DNA of 64,000 nucleotides, from the NCBI GenBank assembly GCA_014773175.1, contig VXCM01002096.1:1-64000 (forward strand). The letters run 5' to 3'. Positions within the stretch are counted from its first letter, which is position 1. Each line of letters starts with the position of its first letter. The stretch comes from Lucifuga dentata. Taxonomy: Eukaryota; Chordata; Actinopteri; Ophidiiformes; Bythitidae. The notes beneath the pieces are model-generated. The model worked only from the letters and a program-made list of their open reading frames with translations, searched no databases and had not been told where the DNA came from. This document shows positions 35,189 through 47,280 of the stretch, in pieces. The position numbers were made by a program, and so were the translations under genes.

Positions 35189-37335
35189 TAATATTCTTAT
35201 TAATTCAAAGCACACTATTTGCAACACATAACACTTGCAGTTATATTTTTGTGACTGATATTTTCAGCATGCAAAGCAACAAACCCTTTTTGACTTATTA
35301 GTTTATGTATGACTTCAGAAACAGATGCATTAAAGTCATTTTATGGTGTGTGTGGCAGTAAAACCAGAAATATTTTCCTTTTTAAAAGGAAAACTGCATT
35401 TTTGTCGCATTTTGATAAAATGATAGCCACCAGAATCTGTGCTTGTACAGATAATACGTACTTGCACTGACACAGTTGCATTCATCTGTCTCTGTTTGTG
35501 TATATTACAATATTTACAACTTCATCTGTGATGTGAGGGGAATTGATTCCTCCCCACTGTCTTTGCCTTTTGATAACTAAATTGCTTTCTGTGAGTTCTC
35601 AGAGCATTACCTTGTCTTGACAAGGTAATATGAACAGCAGCCATGACATATATCATTCAGTAACGCCGTTAAAGGCCTGAAGAAGCCATTAAAGGAGGGA
35701 AATCAGATAACAGGCAGAAAGCTGCATTCATCACTCGCACCTCAGACAAGACAGATGACACCTGTATTTATCCTTTGTTGTGGGAAAGTTTTTTTTCTTC
35801 CCCTTTCAGTTATTGAATGATAGAGCCACTTTCTTCTCACCATATGGGTGCGAAGATTTCAAAGCAGAGGAAAACTAGAGAAACAAAGGAAGTGAGTGGA
35901 TAGCATGCAGTGAGATAAAGCTTTGTCCTGGAGCCCAGATAAAAAAACAAATACATATTTGATATTTTGATCTCCAATTAAAGGTGCAGAACACAAAGGA
36001 CCTTGAAGTCAACACTCTCTGAAGACAAAACATTGCAACAGGCTCCACTGAAATTTGCTATGTATTCCTTGGAATACGAACAGTCTTGGTATACATTTAC
36101 AAAACAGACTTATGCTCCAATTAGAACTGAACCTGGAAGAATGACCGTCAGCTTTGCGGAACAACATGAAACAAACTACAATGCACCTTAAATTTGATCT
36201 CATTAGATCTGAAAGCATTTTCATCTCCTTTTATGCATGTTTGCATTACAAAGTTCATTCTTAAAGGACCATACAGGCAATTGTGCATGTTTCAGCTACA
36301 ATCCACACACATATTACATTACCGACAACCATTTCCCAAAATTACTACCTTAACTGTAAATTTTAGAATTTTTTTCCCAACCTTCCAGACTGCCATTGAC
36401 TTCAATTCCTTAAAGTACGCTATTAAAATCAACCTGTAGAGACTTGAAATAGGCTTGAGATACGTAATCACATAATCCATCACAAGCAAACACAAAATCT
36501 GTTTGTTTTTTTTGTTTTTTTGGCAAAGTAACTTTATTTAACTGATCCAACACGGAGCTGAACGGAAGATTCTTCCAGGAAATATAGTCCCAGAAGACGG
36601 ATTTTACAGAGAAATTAAAATGGCCATGCATCTACAATCATGCTTACTGTTAGAAGGCAAACATTGAATTTTAAGGTGGGTGTATCACCTGAACATCTGA
36701 TTTTGAAAGATTAGGGATTTGAAAAAATAACAGGAAAGCTAAAATACAGTTTTATGTTTTGGAAACATAACATATAACAGTAACATAACATATATGCCCG
36801 TTATATATATTGGGCTCATATATGCATGACCACAGCACGTTCTTTTAAGACTTATCAATCTCAATCAAACCGATATGGGTATTTAAAAATAAGTGACTTC
36901 GGTATACAATCTACAACAACTTGTTTGTATGAATAAATTCTCTTCCTTTTGTAACTGAGTGATTATCACCCTTCTGTAGTATTCTTAGGCAACATCTGTC
37001 TTCTTTTTTCACCTAGAGTGCATAAATTCAGTGTTCAGTTAGACAGCTTTCACACCAAGGTGAACCTGTTTGCTGTGTTTTTATGGCAAAAAATATTTTT
37101 GTGGTCATGTTTGTGTAGAGACAGTTCCCTAAAACATTTTCTTAAAGAGCAACTTAATCCATGTTTTTGAGTTGTGTTATATGTTAAACCACTTAATAAT
37201 GCTATCAACTGATCTGGTGCCAATCTAAAGTCTCCACTGTAAAAACTGTGCTTTCACTTTTTCCACCAAAAATCACAGTGTAGCTGCCCTCCAGATCTCA
37301 AAATGATAAAATGGCAAGACAGTCCATGTCACTGC
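35189..37335. other. Gene-free stretch
   Basis: Contains the 11-bp palindrome at 35606-35629 within a higher-complexity region (about 35.52-35.80 kb) that could be a conserved non-coding element. Otherwise nothing named. Confidence 0.55.
35606..35629. repeat. Perfect 11-bp inverted repeat, 2-base centre
   Basis: ATTACCTTGTC, TT, GACAAGGTAAT. It lies in a non-coding stretch of ordinary complexity with no neighbouring repeat recognised. Confidence 0.92.
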
Positions 37336-37560
37336 CAAGTCAAGTCAAATTTATTAGCATAGTCCAGGATCACATACAGTGTCTCAAAGGGCTTTACAGA
37401 CCCACACATTAGCGGTTCCCGACCCAGCCAAAGCTCTCTAAGATGAGGAAAAAACCTTATTATATAAGGAAAATGGAAGAAACCTCGTGAGAGGCTATTC
37501 AAAGAGAGATTCCCTCTCCTTGAATGACTGGGTGTACAATAGGAGCCGCAGGTGGAGAAA
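37336..37560 (+). repeat. Fish dispersed repeat
   Basis: CAAGTCAAGTCAAATTTATT, GTCTCAAAGGGCTTTACAGA, AGATGAGGAAAAAACC, GGAAGAAACCTCGTGAGAGG, CCTCTCCTTGAATGACTGGG and TACAATAGGAGCCGCAGGTG match block by block a non-coding repeat I recognise as abundant in fish. It may extend past 37560 into AT-rich sequence. Confidence 0.7.
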
Positions 37561-37695
37561 AAGGTAAATTACAAAGATCAAAACAAGCGAATATTACAGA
37601 ATAATAAGAACAGCAAATAATCAATGATCTAGTGTCAGTTTAGTCAATATGAAATCAACGTATGATGACTAAAATATGAGTCCCATAGAGTCAAT

Positions 37696-37702
37696 GTGTG
37701 TG

Positions 37703-37737
<35 letters not shown>
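37696..37737. repeat. GT microsatellite
   Basis: (GT)n interrupted once by TACT. Confidence 0.9.
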
Positions 37738-37738
<1 letters not shown>

Positions 37739-40566
37739 GTGGGAGCACACTGCCATGTACTCCATGGCCCCCTAGATACACATCTATGTCAAGGTGACTT
37801 TGATTTTGGCCATGCCTCTCTATCAAGGCACCACTCCCAGACCCTTTGTTTCAGCATCTAAGGCATTTTTTTTTTTTTTTTTTTNTTTTTTTTTTTTTTT
37901 TTTTTGAATATGTGAAGGAGGCGTGGTCAAAATGGGGGTTAAGTTGCTCATTCTTGTACACACTGACCTTTTATCTTTCTTCTATGTGGGTGCTGTGACT
38001 TGGTCATTGCTTGTAATGTTGGTAATTTAGGTTCAGACTTGATTCTGTTGTAAATTGCTCTGGGTAGAGGGTCAACTAAGTGCCTGGCTTGTTGTTAGAT
38101 GTAAATCAATTTACCACCGTGTCATGGCACATGAATTAGAGTGAATACCTTTATTGAAGATCCTTCTGATGAGCATAGGAAAAGAATGGCAATAGGTTAA
38201 TCAATGAAACTGATTAATTAATGTATAATATGGTGAAACAGCCAAACAAAGGGTGACTGGTAATTTGTGGAAGAGCAGCTTGACACCACAAACACAAGCT
38301 CCATTGAGAGCCACAATTAATTTGTCTGTGTTGTGGTATCGTACCTTTAAAGTGCAGCAGGACGGGGTAGAAATGCAGATGTAAAAGTGCAGGCATTGAT
38401 TAGCAGATAGGAGAGAAAGTGAATAGAAGGTCTGTTATCCTTTTGTGTTTCTCTTACAAAGGTACATCAAGTGTAATACCTTTAATGTGTCTTCCAGAAT
38501 TGCATCGACAGGTTGAGTCTGAACAGTTCAAGAATAACTTCTCAATTTAGAATAGTTTTCTGTTCTGGGAAATATGTTCTTATGTAGTTGGGGAACTGAC
38601 CAAAAGAATCCAGTAAATCAGTGACTTTTGAGGCATTTGTTTAGATTGTGTGTCTGTTGTGTATAATTTTGAGATGTTAAGAAGAAGCTCAAGAGTCAAG
38701 GTGTATTCTGAGGTTTCTAAACTGGAGGTCAATTTTTTTTAGACACATTTGGCAGTGGCTTGATATTCTAGGTGAATTCCTTGGAGATCAGCTGGTTTTC
38801 TCAGATCATGTGGTCATGTTTTTTTTTTTTTTTTTTNTTTTTTTTTTTTTTTTTGCTTCTCTGCAGGTGCTGTATATTTATACATGTATCTATGCACATA
38901 TTATTGTGATTTTGCATGTGATCCTGTGTATTTCTATTCTGAAGTGAGGTGTGTGAGCATGTGTGTCACTTAGAAAGGATGTGCAGCTGTGTTCTTGTTC
39001 ACAAATGACTGCCTGTTTGTGTTTGTGCTCTGTCATTGCTGATGACTTATTGACAGTTGTATTCACCAGTGTAGCCAATAAAACCTGACGCAACCTCTTT
39101 CTGGAAACCTTCCAGGATTGTAAGCTCTTGTAATTACGAAGCATGCCATAGGTTTAATTAAATTGGAGGTCAAGTCTGAAAAAAAGGTGAGATCAACACT
39201 GGAGGCTCTCCCTTTGTCCCTTTGTAGTCTTTTGATCTGAGTGTTCCTGTTGTGTTGAGGGATATTGCTTTCTCAGTCTCATCAGGCTTTCACTCTGATT
39301 GCTTGTCTTCACATCAATAAACCAACACAGCAAAATATATTTTTCTTTCATTTGAGCTTCTGGGATTTAGAGAGGTGAGTTGGTTACATTTAAAAATTAA
39401 TAGACTGATGTTCAATACAGTAGAGGTCTTCATGAATCCAGTCAATTCTCTGAAGGTAAGTCCTTTGGTTGAATCAGACTCTGGTACATTTACCCCCCCT
39501 GTTTAGACAGGTATAAACTCAGCAATCACACTCAGGTTGGAACAAAACAACCGCACTGAGGCACTTTTGAGGAAGTGATTTTGATCCAGACACAAACATT
39601 GGAGCAGTTAATTTGTGGCATGTTCCAACCACAAATCAACGAGTGGTTTGTCTGGGGTGATAACAGGGTCGGATTGGCCATCGCAAGAAATGGGACTTTT
39701 CCAGGTGTGCCGCAGCCATTGGTGGGCTGGTCGGTGGCCTTTGTATTGCACAATATAATAGTAATTAAACTGGATTAGAATGAAGCAAACATAATTTTTT
39801 TTCTTTCTTTCTTTTTCTTTCATTTTTTTTCTTGGCACTTAGATGAAAAATTGATTCTAAAAAGAGAAAGGGTGGTGCAGAGAAACAGCGGACAATTACG
39901 AACTTATTCGCCCCGGCATCATTGGCATTTCATCTGGCCATCCTAGATGAATGATAACAGTAAAGATAACAGCAAAATTTGTCAGGTTAGAAAGGCCACC
40001 CTGTGCACTTTATGATGTAACTGGATGTTACTAGTCAGATGATACAACATGAGATCAGCACTCTACCTAAATCCAATGTTCCATTTGTGTGCCAACCTGC
40101 TGTAAGGATGGACATCAAATATTAGCAACCATGGTCAATAATTTGCAATGTTTCCAGGCACATTCTTTTTCTTTTTTCTCTCTCTCTTTTTATAGTAAGT
40201 CATTTCATGCAAATATCATAATTTGTCCTTCAGCCAAGTAAAAACCTGCAACACATACAATAAAAAAAGTGATATTTCCCTTTAAATTGTACATGAGGTT
40301 TCACAGTCTAATGCCTATCTACTTCCACCTACCCATGAGTACCTGGATGCTGACGTGCAGGTTAATGTGTCAACACAATTTTCCTCTTCAACACATCTGT
40401 CAAGCAAATAGACTATACAAAGACAAATTAAAATTGAGTGGCAATGAATAGTTGTCAGTGATAACTCACCTGACAAACCCCAGTCTTTGTGAAGAGAGAA
40501 ATGAGACTGTCAATTACAGCTGTTGTACTTACAAAACAGTACAACAAAACAAAATATAGTTCAGGA

Positions 40567-40592
40567 AGGATGCCATATTTATATGGCATCCT
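40567..40592. repeat. Perfect 12-bp inverted repeat, 2-base centre
   Basis: AGGATGCCATAT, TT, ATATGGCATCCT. No repeat family recognised around it. Confidence 0.92.
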
Positions 40593-42507
40593 ATCTATCT
40601 GCTATAGCTGTCATTATCAAACCACTTAGCTCCTTTGCATTCCATATGCTTTATCAGACTTTAGGCCTTAACATTTAACCTGTGATAATGTGTGTGGAAT
40701 TCCAGATGTGTAAATCAGTTGTGTAAGAGGTGCTAACATGGTTCCCTATTACCTATAAATAATTGATGGAGTTGTAAATTTTGTGAGGACAAGTGAGGGC
40801 TTCACTGCTTGGCATGTGAAGTGATGCCAAGCTGTGTCTGCCTCCCACATAAAGTTTAACAAATGCCAAACTGACACAGTGAACATGAAACCGTGATCGA
40901 TAAAGTAATTATCGTGACATCTGAAATCCATTTATGACCTGAAAGTTTCATGCACAGTAACAGAAGTTACATTCACTAACTGGAATCATCAGCCTCTCAT
41001 GATACTGATGCTTTTAAACTGATATCTGGCTGTTGCACCTTTGTAGTAAAAGGCAAAAATAATCTACAGTAATCAGTTACTGAAAATATACTGTAGCCTC
41101 CCACAAACGTTTAGCCACTGCTAAAAGTCACACTTTTCACTTTGAATTTCTGGTTGGCATGTTGAAAGACTCAGGGGTGTAATTGCAGCAGGATTCGCTT
41201 TGAAGATTACATCTGATAATGCTGAGTTGCCAGAACAGAAACATATGGATGAGATGATTCTGACAGGTAGACGCACTGCAGCTCTTTGTCAACGATACAC
41301 AGCTATCAACCAGCTAGTCAAAATGTGCCAGAGAGATGGAACAAGATTTTTCTTTTAGGCAGTTATGAGTGCTTTTGTTGGAGAGCTTCTGACAAATTTT
41401 GGGGCACTTAAGTTCCACTTTATTCTCACTTTTCTGACATGGTTGTTCCATCTGCTGGAGTTCCTGTCTAGAGACAAGAACATCAATTATCTACAGGTCT
41501 TTTTTTAGTAAAACTGTCTGAGAGGTCCTCATATCCTGGAAAGATGGAAAGTTATATATTGCCCACATCTGGGCATCATGGTATTGAGTTTCACACTCAT
41601 CTAACTTCCATGCAACAATATTACATCCTCATTTGGGTCTAATTTCCATAATGCCACACATAATTGATGACAACGATGTACCTTAAGTGGTTGTCAGACT
41701 GCTGACTATCCACATTCAATACAGATCTTTCATTTCATTTCTTGGTAACGCAAATACATCACATCACTCTCTGTAAATTAGCCTTAGTAGAAAGCAGAAA
41801 TGGGTCAAGGTTTTCAATTTTTGCACAGACCCTCTAAGCTCATCCCACACCAGGGAGCTCTTTGAGGATGTCTCAGTGTTACACCTTAGCAAGCCCAAAC
41901 TCTAATTATTTTCACAAAATCTATTAGAGGACACCAATCACCCCTGCCTTTCTCTGCTCATCATCACAAACATTTTTATTTTGTGCCTTGTTCCTCTATC
42001 AGAATTAGGCTAAATTTGAAAATGGATTTGATAGTTTTTTTTTATAGCAAGTGGTGCCAGTGTGTTTGCCTGCACTAAGAAACATGTCCTCCGTGCCTTT
42101 ACTTAGTCTGTGTTTGTTTGTTTTGTTTTTTTACCTCTGTTCTATTTTAATATCATTCACTGCTGCACCTTCAGTTTCCTAATTACCTGCAAACACCTCC
42201 AGTACCACTGCAAACACTCGGCAGGTGCATCGCCACACAGCCATATCTATTCAAGCACAGATCTGCAACAGGAGAATTAGCTGTGTGCAAAGAATGGGTA
42301 CATACGTAACAAACACAACTTGCACAAAGATTGATAGAGCTTTAAGTGACCTCACAGATGTCACAAGTAAATATTAATAGTGTCATGAAATAGATTTTTT
42401 TCTGAATTTCAAAAATATTTTATAGCCTTATAGCTCCTTTTAGAATCTGCTCTAAAGCATTACAAGATGTAACAAGAGTCAGACAAAGAGTTCAGTTGAG
42501 CTATAAT

Positions 42508-42541
42508 ATATATATCTATATATATATATACACTGTATATT
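42508..42541. repeat. TA microsatellite
   Basis: TA-rich tract with one TATC interruption, followed by CACTGTATA. Confidence 0.85.
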
Positions 42542-45121
42542 AGGGTTTTAGCGATGTTTACCATGGTTTATTAGATGTTAGCAGCTGCTTTTATGTAACT
42601 AACTGCTCTGCATGGTACAATCAAGGTGAACATCCATTTGAAAGTGAAATGTATTTTGTGCAATAGATCTGCTCTGCAAATGAGATGTCCTGTGTCCCCT
42701 TTTAAAGAAAACTAATTAGTATTCTCTTGTAGCTCTGTTTTCTGTGTCACTGCTAACAAATGCTACTTATGATTTGGCATGCAAGCTACAGGTAGCAGAG
42801 AAAATTTGTTTGCATCGTCTACCCACTGCAAATCAGATTTGTATCCAACAATTCTGAAATACTTTGAGTAGAAAAGCTACTATTAACTATTTAACTAGCA
42901 AATTAACATTCTCTGAACAACCTAATTGTAACTATTGAATCATCAGTTGCAAACCAAAGCAAAGAAAGAAAGGAAAATAATGTTTTTTGAATTATATTGA
43001 GATGGTGAGCTCAGTTCAATGCATCCCAGTGTTTACAGCCATTAAAGTGCTGTAGACCTTCAGTGTGGTGACCACAGGGTAAGTGAAAGCTCAATTCATA
43101 GCTCTTTCAATCATTTCTCTCCAAATATTATTTTACCTTCCCCAGACTGCATACAGTACCCACCAAAATACACAATCTAAGATGTCTGATATGCACAGTT
43201 TTTGGTATAGTTACCCAACTCTTGATCTCCTTCTATCCATCTACGGAAGTGGGCACAACACAAATTTCTTCAGACACCACAAACAAAAGGAATGTTTAAA
43301 AGGAAATTGTGTTCTTTTTACCAGACAACCACCTCAAAGTGAAAGCAGCACTGGTGCCATGTTATTTATAGTGAATATTCTTTAAACAGTTACCCGTCAC
43401 TGTTATTTGGAGCCAGCTGACAGCTTCAGTTTCAGTGGAATTCCCTTGAAAATCTTTTCCCTTACCACATCATCAGCTCTGCCTCAAGACTTCCTTGGTG
43501 TGACTCCCATTCTTTCATCTATCCATCTCCTCCCTTTCTGTACTCTGTATTATTCATCCACAAGGCTAAGGCAGGATACAGTTGGGAGAATGCCATGCCG
43601 TCAGCACAGCAGCAAAAACATTACTTTCATTAGGCTCCATTACAACACCACAGACATCCTTGTTAAAATGTCATTTACTAATTCCTTTCAATATTCATTT
43701 CCACTGGGCTGCCTCAGCAGGATTAACATGTCATTTATTGAGAGGTGGAAGAAAACAAGCTCAAAAATGATTACCCAAATAAACAAAGATGGGGGGTTGA
43801 GGGTGCAGTTTCCTCATTGATCACATTCCCATAGCAGCCATATCCACTTGAGATGTCAATACAGGAGATGCTACAAAAGCAATCCCTCAATCTGTCATAT
43901 ATATGAATTCTTACATTTGCTTTGCATGATAACAAAAGAACCACCTTCACACTGACATATTACGCTCATAGTTACCAAAAGTGATCAGAATTGCTGCCAA
44001 ATACTATAAATGTAGTAGAATTTATTACAGGGATATTGTGGAGGCATACTGACAAGCAGAGACATGATTAGCTTGTCAAAAATATTCATCATTCCTGTGT
44101 TTGAGTGAAGTTCTGTTCTGCTTTGGTGTGATGTGGATTGTGTTCAGTTATGATAAAAATGTATGTCACTTTTCTAGGAGCTGCATCCTGATAAGAGCCA
44201 AGAGTGTTTCTGCTACCAACTAAAAGTGTTAAAAAGAATCTGTAAAATGAACACCAAACTACAGCATATTGAAAAGAAAATTTAAATTTTCTGCACTAAA
44301 AATAATTTCTCTAATGTTAACATCCCACTGTAACTTTAAGATCACACAGGTGAAATAAAGAGAACCAGCAGTGAGTGGAAACAAGACTATGGGTTACATG
44401 CAGCTGGTGTCATAGAAAAAGATGACGATCTGATATGACTGTAAGGTAAAAATAACAATACACATTATAATGTCTTGGGAAGGATACTTGTGATGGACAA
44501 CAACAGAGGAAGAAAACCAGCTTTATTTTTAAGGAAACATTACAAGAAAATGAGTCTCTGTCTTTCTGCTTATTTAACGTCTGGCTGAAATCACTGTCCA
44601 TCTCTGCCCTGCATTTGCACTTTGGCTGTTTGTTGAATAATTTGATTTAATGTAACATTAATATTGTAAGTAGTGCAATATGTTTATTTATTCTGTGTTT
44701 TCCTGTGTTAGTTGTGGATCAGATCCAGATCCAGTGCCTCTGCACTTTTCCACCTATGAAGCCCACACACAATAGACTGCTGTGTATAAAGAAGCTCTCT
44801 TTCTGGATGGCTGCCTATTGAAGTGGGATAAACCCAAACCCTCAGTGGTTGCAAATAAGTTTGGGCTAGAGCCATAGCAAAGCACATTTCTGTCTGTTTA
44901 CACAGTATTGTTAATGCTATTTTTGAGTTTTACCACTAACTGAAATATATTCAATATTACCATCATCTGCATTAAAATAAATGAAAACGTGTCTTTTGCC
45001 CCAGAAAAAAAAGGGAGAATGTCACAAATTTGTCTACCATTTTTTACAATGGCAGACAAACTAACAAGTAATATCTACTAGACATTGCAGCTAAAGCATT
45101 ATGGGATTTGCAGATTGAATG

Positions 45122-45122
45122 A

Positions 45123-45170
<48 letters not shown>

Positions 45171-45199
45171 CATATATGTGTGTGTGTGTGTGTGTGTGT
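45122..45199. repeat. Compound CT-TA-GT microsatellite
   Basis: (CT)n, then (TA)n, then (GT)n without unrelated sequence between them. Confidence 0.93.
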
Positions 45200-47139
45200 T
45201 ATGCAGGTATCTATAATCTACACTTTACTGTAGATATGGCCTTCAAATTAAGTGTTAGTGCCATTGAAATAATATAATATTGATAATATATAATGAGACA
45301 CAGTTAATGCAGTAGTGCACCACTTGCACTGTATGTAAATTGTGTTACTTAGGTTTTGTCCACCTAGCTGTTGTGTTAGTGCAAAATATTTTTTATATGT
45401 GTTCTGCAGTTAGAGATGATCGATGCAATTTTTGTTGCAATTATTGTAAACATTTCTTGACAGGAACATTAGTGACATGCCTCAAAAGTAAAAGCTGTCA
45501 ACCCACATCACTGCCAGCGCTAAAATGATTATCCTGATCAATCATCATTGCCATTGTGAAGCAAAATCAAGGTGATGGTTTTAAACAGCCTGCCTGCTGC
45601 CACTGCTAAAAGAAAGAAAAAAGCTTGCTGTTTTCCTGAGAATGTCATTTAACAGACAAACATAAGACCGCATTCCACAGGTCTTAAACTCTGTTGTCAT
45701 GTGGGGAAGAAGGATTGAAGTCTCAGCGGTTGCAATAATTTTACTGGTGCAGATTTCATCCACATTCACTTTCAGTTCGTCCCAGCATGAGAATTCGGCT
45801 CCTGCCCTCTGTGGCTGAATAATGTGGAAGTGAAATGAGGTTCTCTGTGTCTTCACGCAGAGGTGGACACAGTGGAACAAGACAACATATCAATAATCTG
45901 TATCCAAGTCTGGCAGATCACATTCAGGAGTATCAGACTCACAAAAACAATCACAACAGGACAACAAGAGGCGTCTGTGTTTGTTGGCCTCCAACAGTTA
46001 TAGAAAACGTGGAATGAAAATAAGAAGGAAAATCTCATTTAAATAAAGATGTAAGAGTATTTAAGATGAAAATATAATCTTTACTAGCTACTAACTTCTA
46101 ATTATACACATTTCAAATTGTTATAATTTACAGGCTACACCAAATGGCTATCCGCTGCTTTTTGTATTTACCATAGTTATTGGATTATTTCTTTTTATAC
46201 CAGTTAGTCATGTATGCATTGCACATTAGTGACAAAAAAAAAAGTTTGATTTCTGACACTCTTCATAACTATCATCCCAACCAGGTGTAATGTCTGGTGT
46301 TATTGCTTACTGTATGCTTGCTGTAATAACAGTGATATGTCTCGCAGTGTCGCATGTGACATGAACAGAAATAAAATCAATCAACTTCACTGCAGGTTTC
46401 CATGTGAGATTTTATATTTATGATGGTTATTTTTATATTCAGTTGCAATGGTTGATATGTTTTTGACACATTCCTGACAGATCATACCTGGATCTCTATG
46501 CAGTCACTATCAGGCCTAGGCACTGAAGGCATTGATGTGCATACCTAATATGTCACATCAACAACTAACAAAAAATGATTGTACCACTGAGCTACAGTGA
46601 ATTATACATCAATTTCTGGTTGAATCCATCAGAATTTCTAATGTCATCACTCTTATGACAGGCAAAAGCAGCCCTTTGTTCCTGGTAACATTAACCATAG
46701 ATGTTCTCTTTCTCAAAATATATGTTTTGGTTATGAATTGCTTGTAGATTTCAGACAGATTTTGGGTTTTGTAATACTCTTACATAAAATCTGAAGCAAG
46801 TCCTAATGGGTTCATTTACAAAGCATCCAAAAAAATCACTGCATCAGCCACAAATGTTTTATGTAGCCGCATGTTACCACAATTTAGCAGAGTATTTACT
46901 AGCCCAAATGAGCCCAGCCACAGTTGAGTTAGTCTGAATACACTGCTGTTAATTAAGATGTTGCTGGGCTGATTGAGATACATTTTTGTATGTCTGGAAC
47001 ATGACGGAGCACAAAAGTACTTGCAAGACCTCTAAAATATTGGTTGAAGAAACCAATATTTTTCCAACTAATATTCCCAAGAGTGAGGACAATATCGGAG
47101 GAAATAGCCATTAATCCCTAGTTCAGTAACCTCAAATCA

Positions 47140-47280
47140 TTTCTATCCATCTACTTTCTGCATTTTATCCTGTTATCCTGTGTGGGGTCACAGGAACTCT
47201 ACACAGACAGGCTTTCAAAGCTGGCAGATTCAAACCTCTGGACCTTTTTGCTGTGAGGTGTTGGTGTTAACTCGAGTAAA
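47140..47280 (-). repeat. Fragment of the 10.06-kb repeat family, inverted
   Basis: TCCATCTACTTTCTGCATTT, TATCCTGTGTGGGGTCACAGG and the block CAAACCTCTGGACCTTTTTG-CTGTGAGG look like the two ends of the family (its GGATAAGC end and its start) read on the minus strand, with the centre deleted. Diverged. Confidence 0.5.

Larger units (their letters stand above)
37561..47139. other. Gene-free stretch
   Basis: Mostly unique AT-rich DNA with T-run joins (N at 37885 and 38837), a possible diverged repeat tail at 38048-38110 (AAATTGCTCTGGGTAGAGGG), the 12-bp palindrome at 40567-40592, a TA tract and the compound microsatellite. The 137-residue ORF at 43.4-43.8 kb has no recognisable motif. Confidence 0.6.

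Noticed and set aside
38048..38110. Possible tail of a common fish SINE or DNA element
   Set aside because: AAATTGCTCTGGGTAGAGGG resembles a known fish repeat end, but the match is too short and diverged to call.
43407..43820. 137-residue plus-strand ORF
   Set aside because: No known motif, no family signature and no supported splice context. This length is expected by chance in 64 kb.
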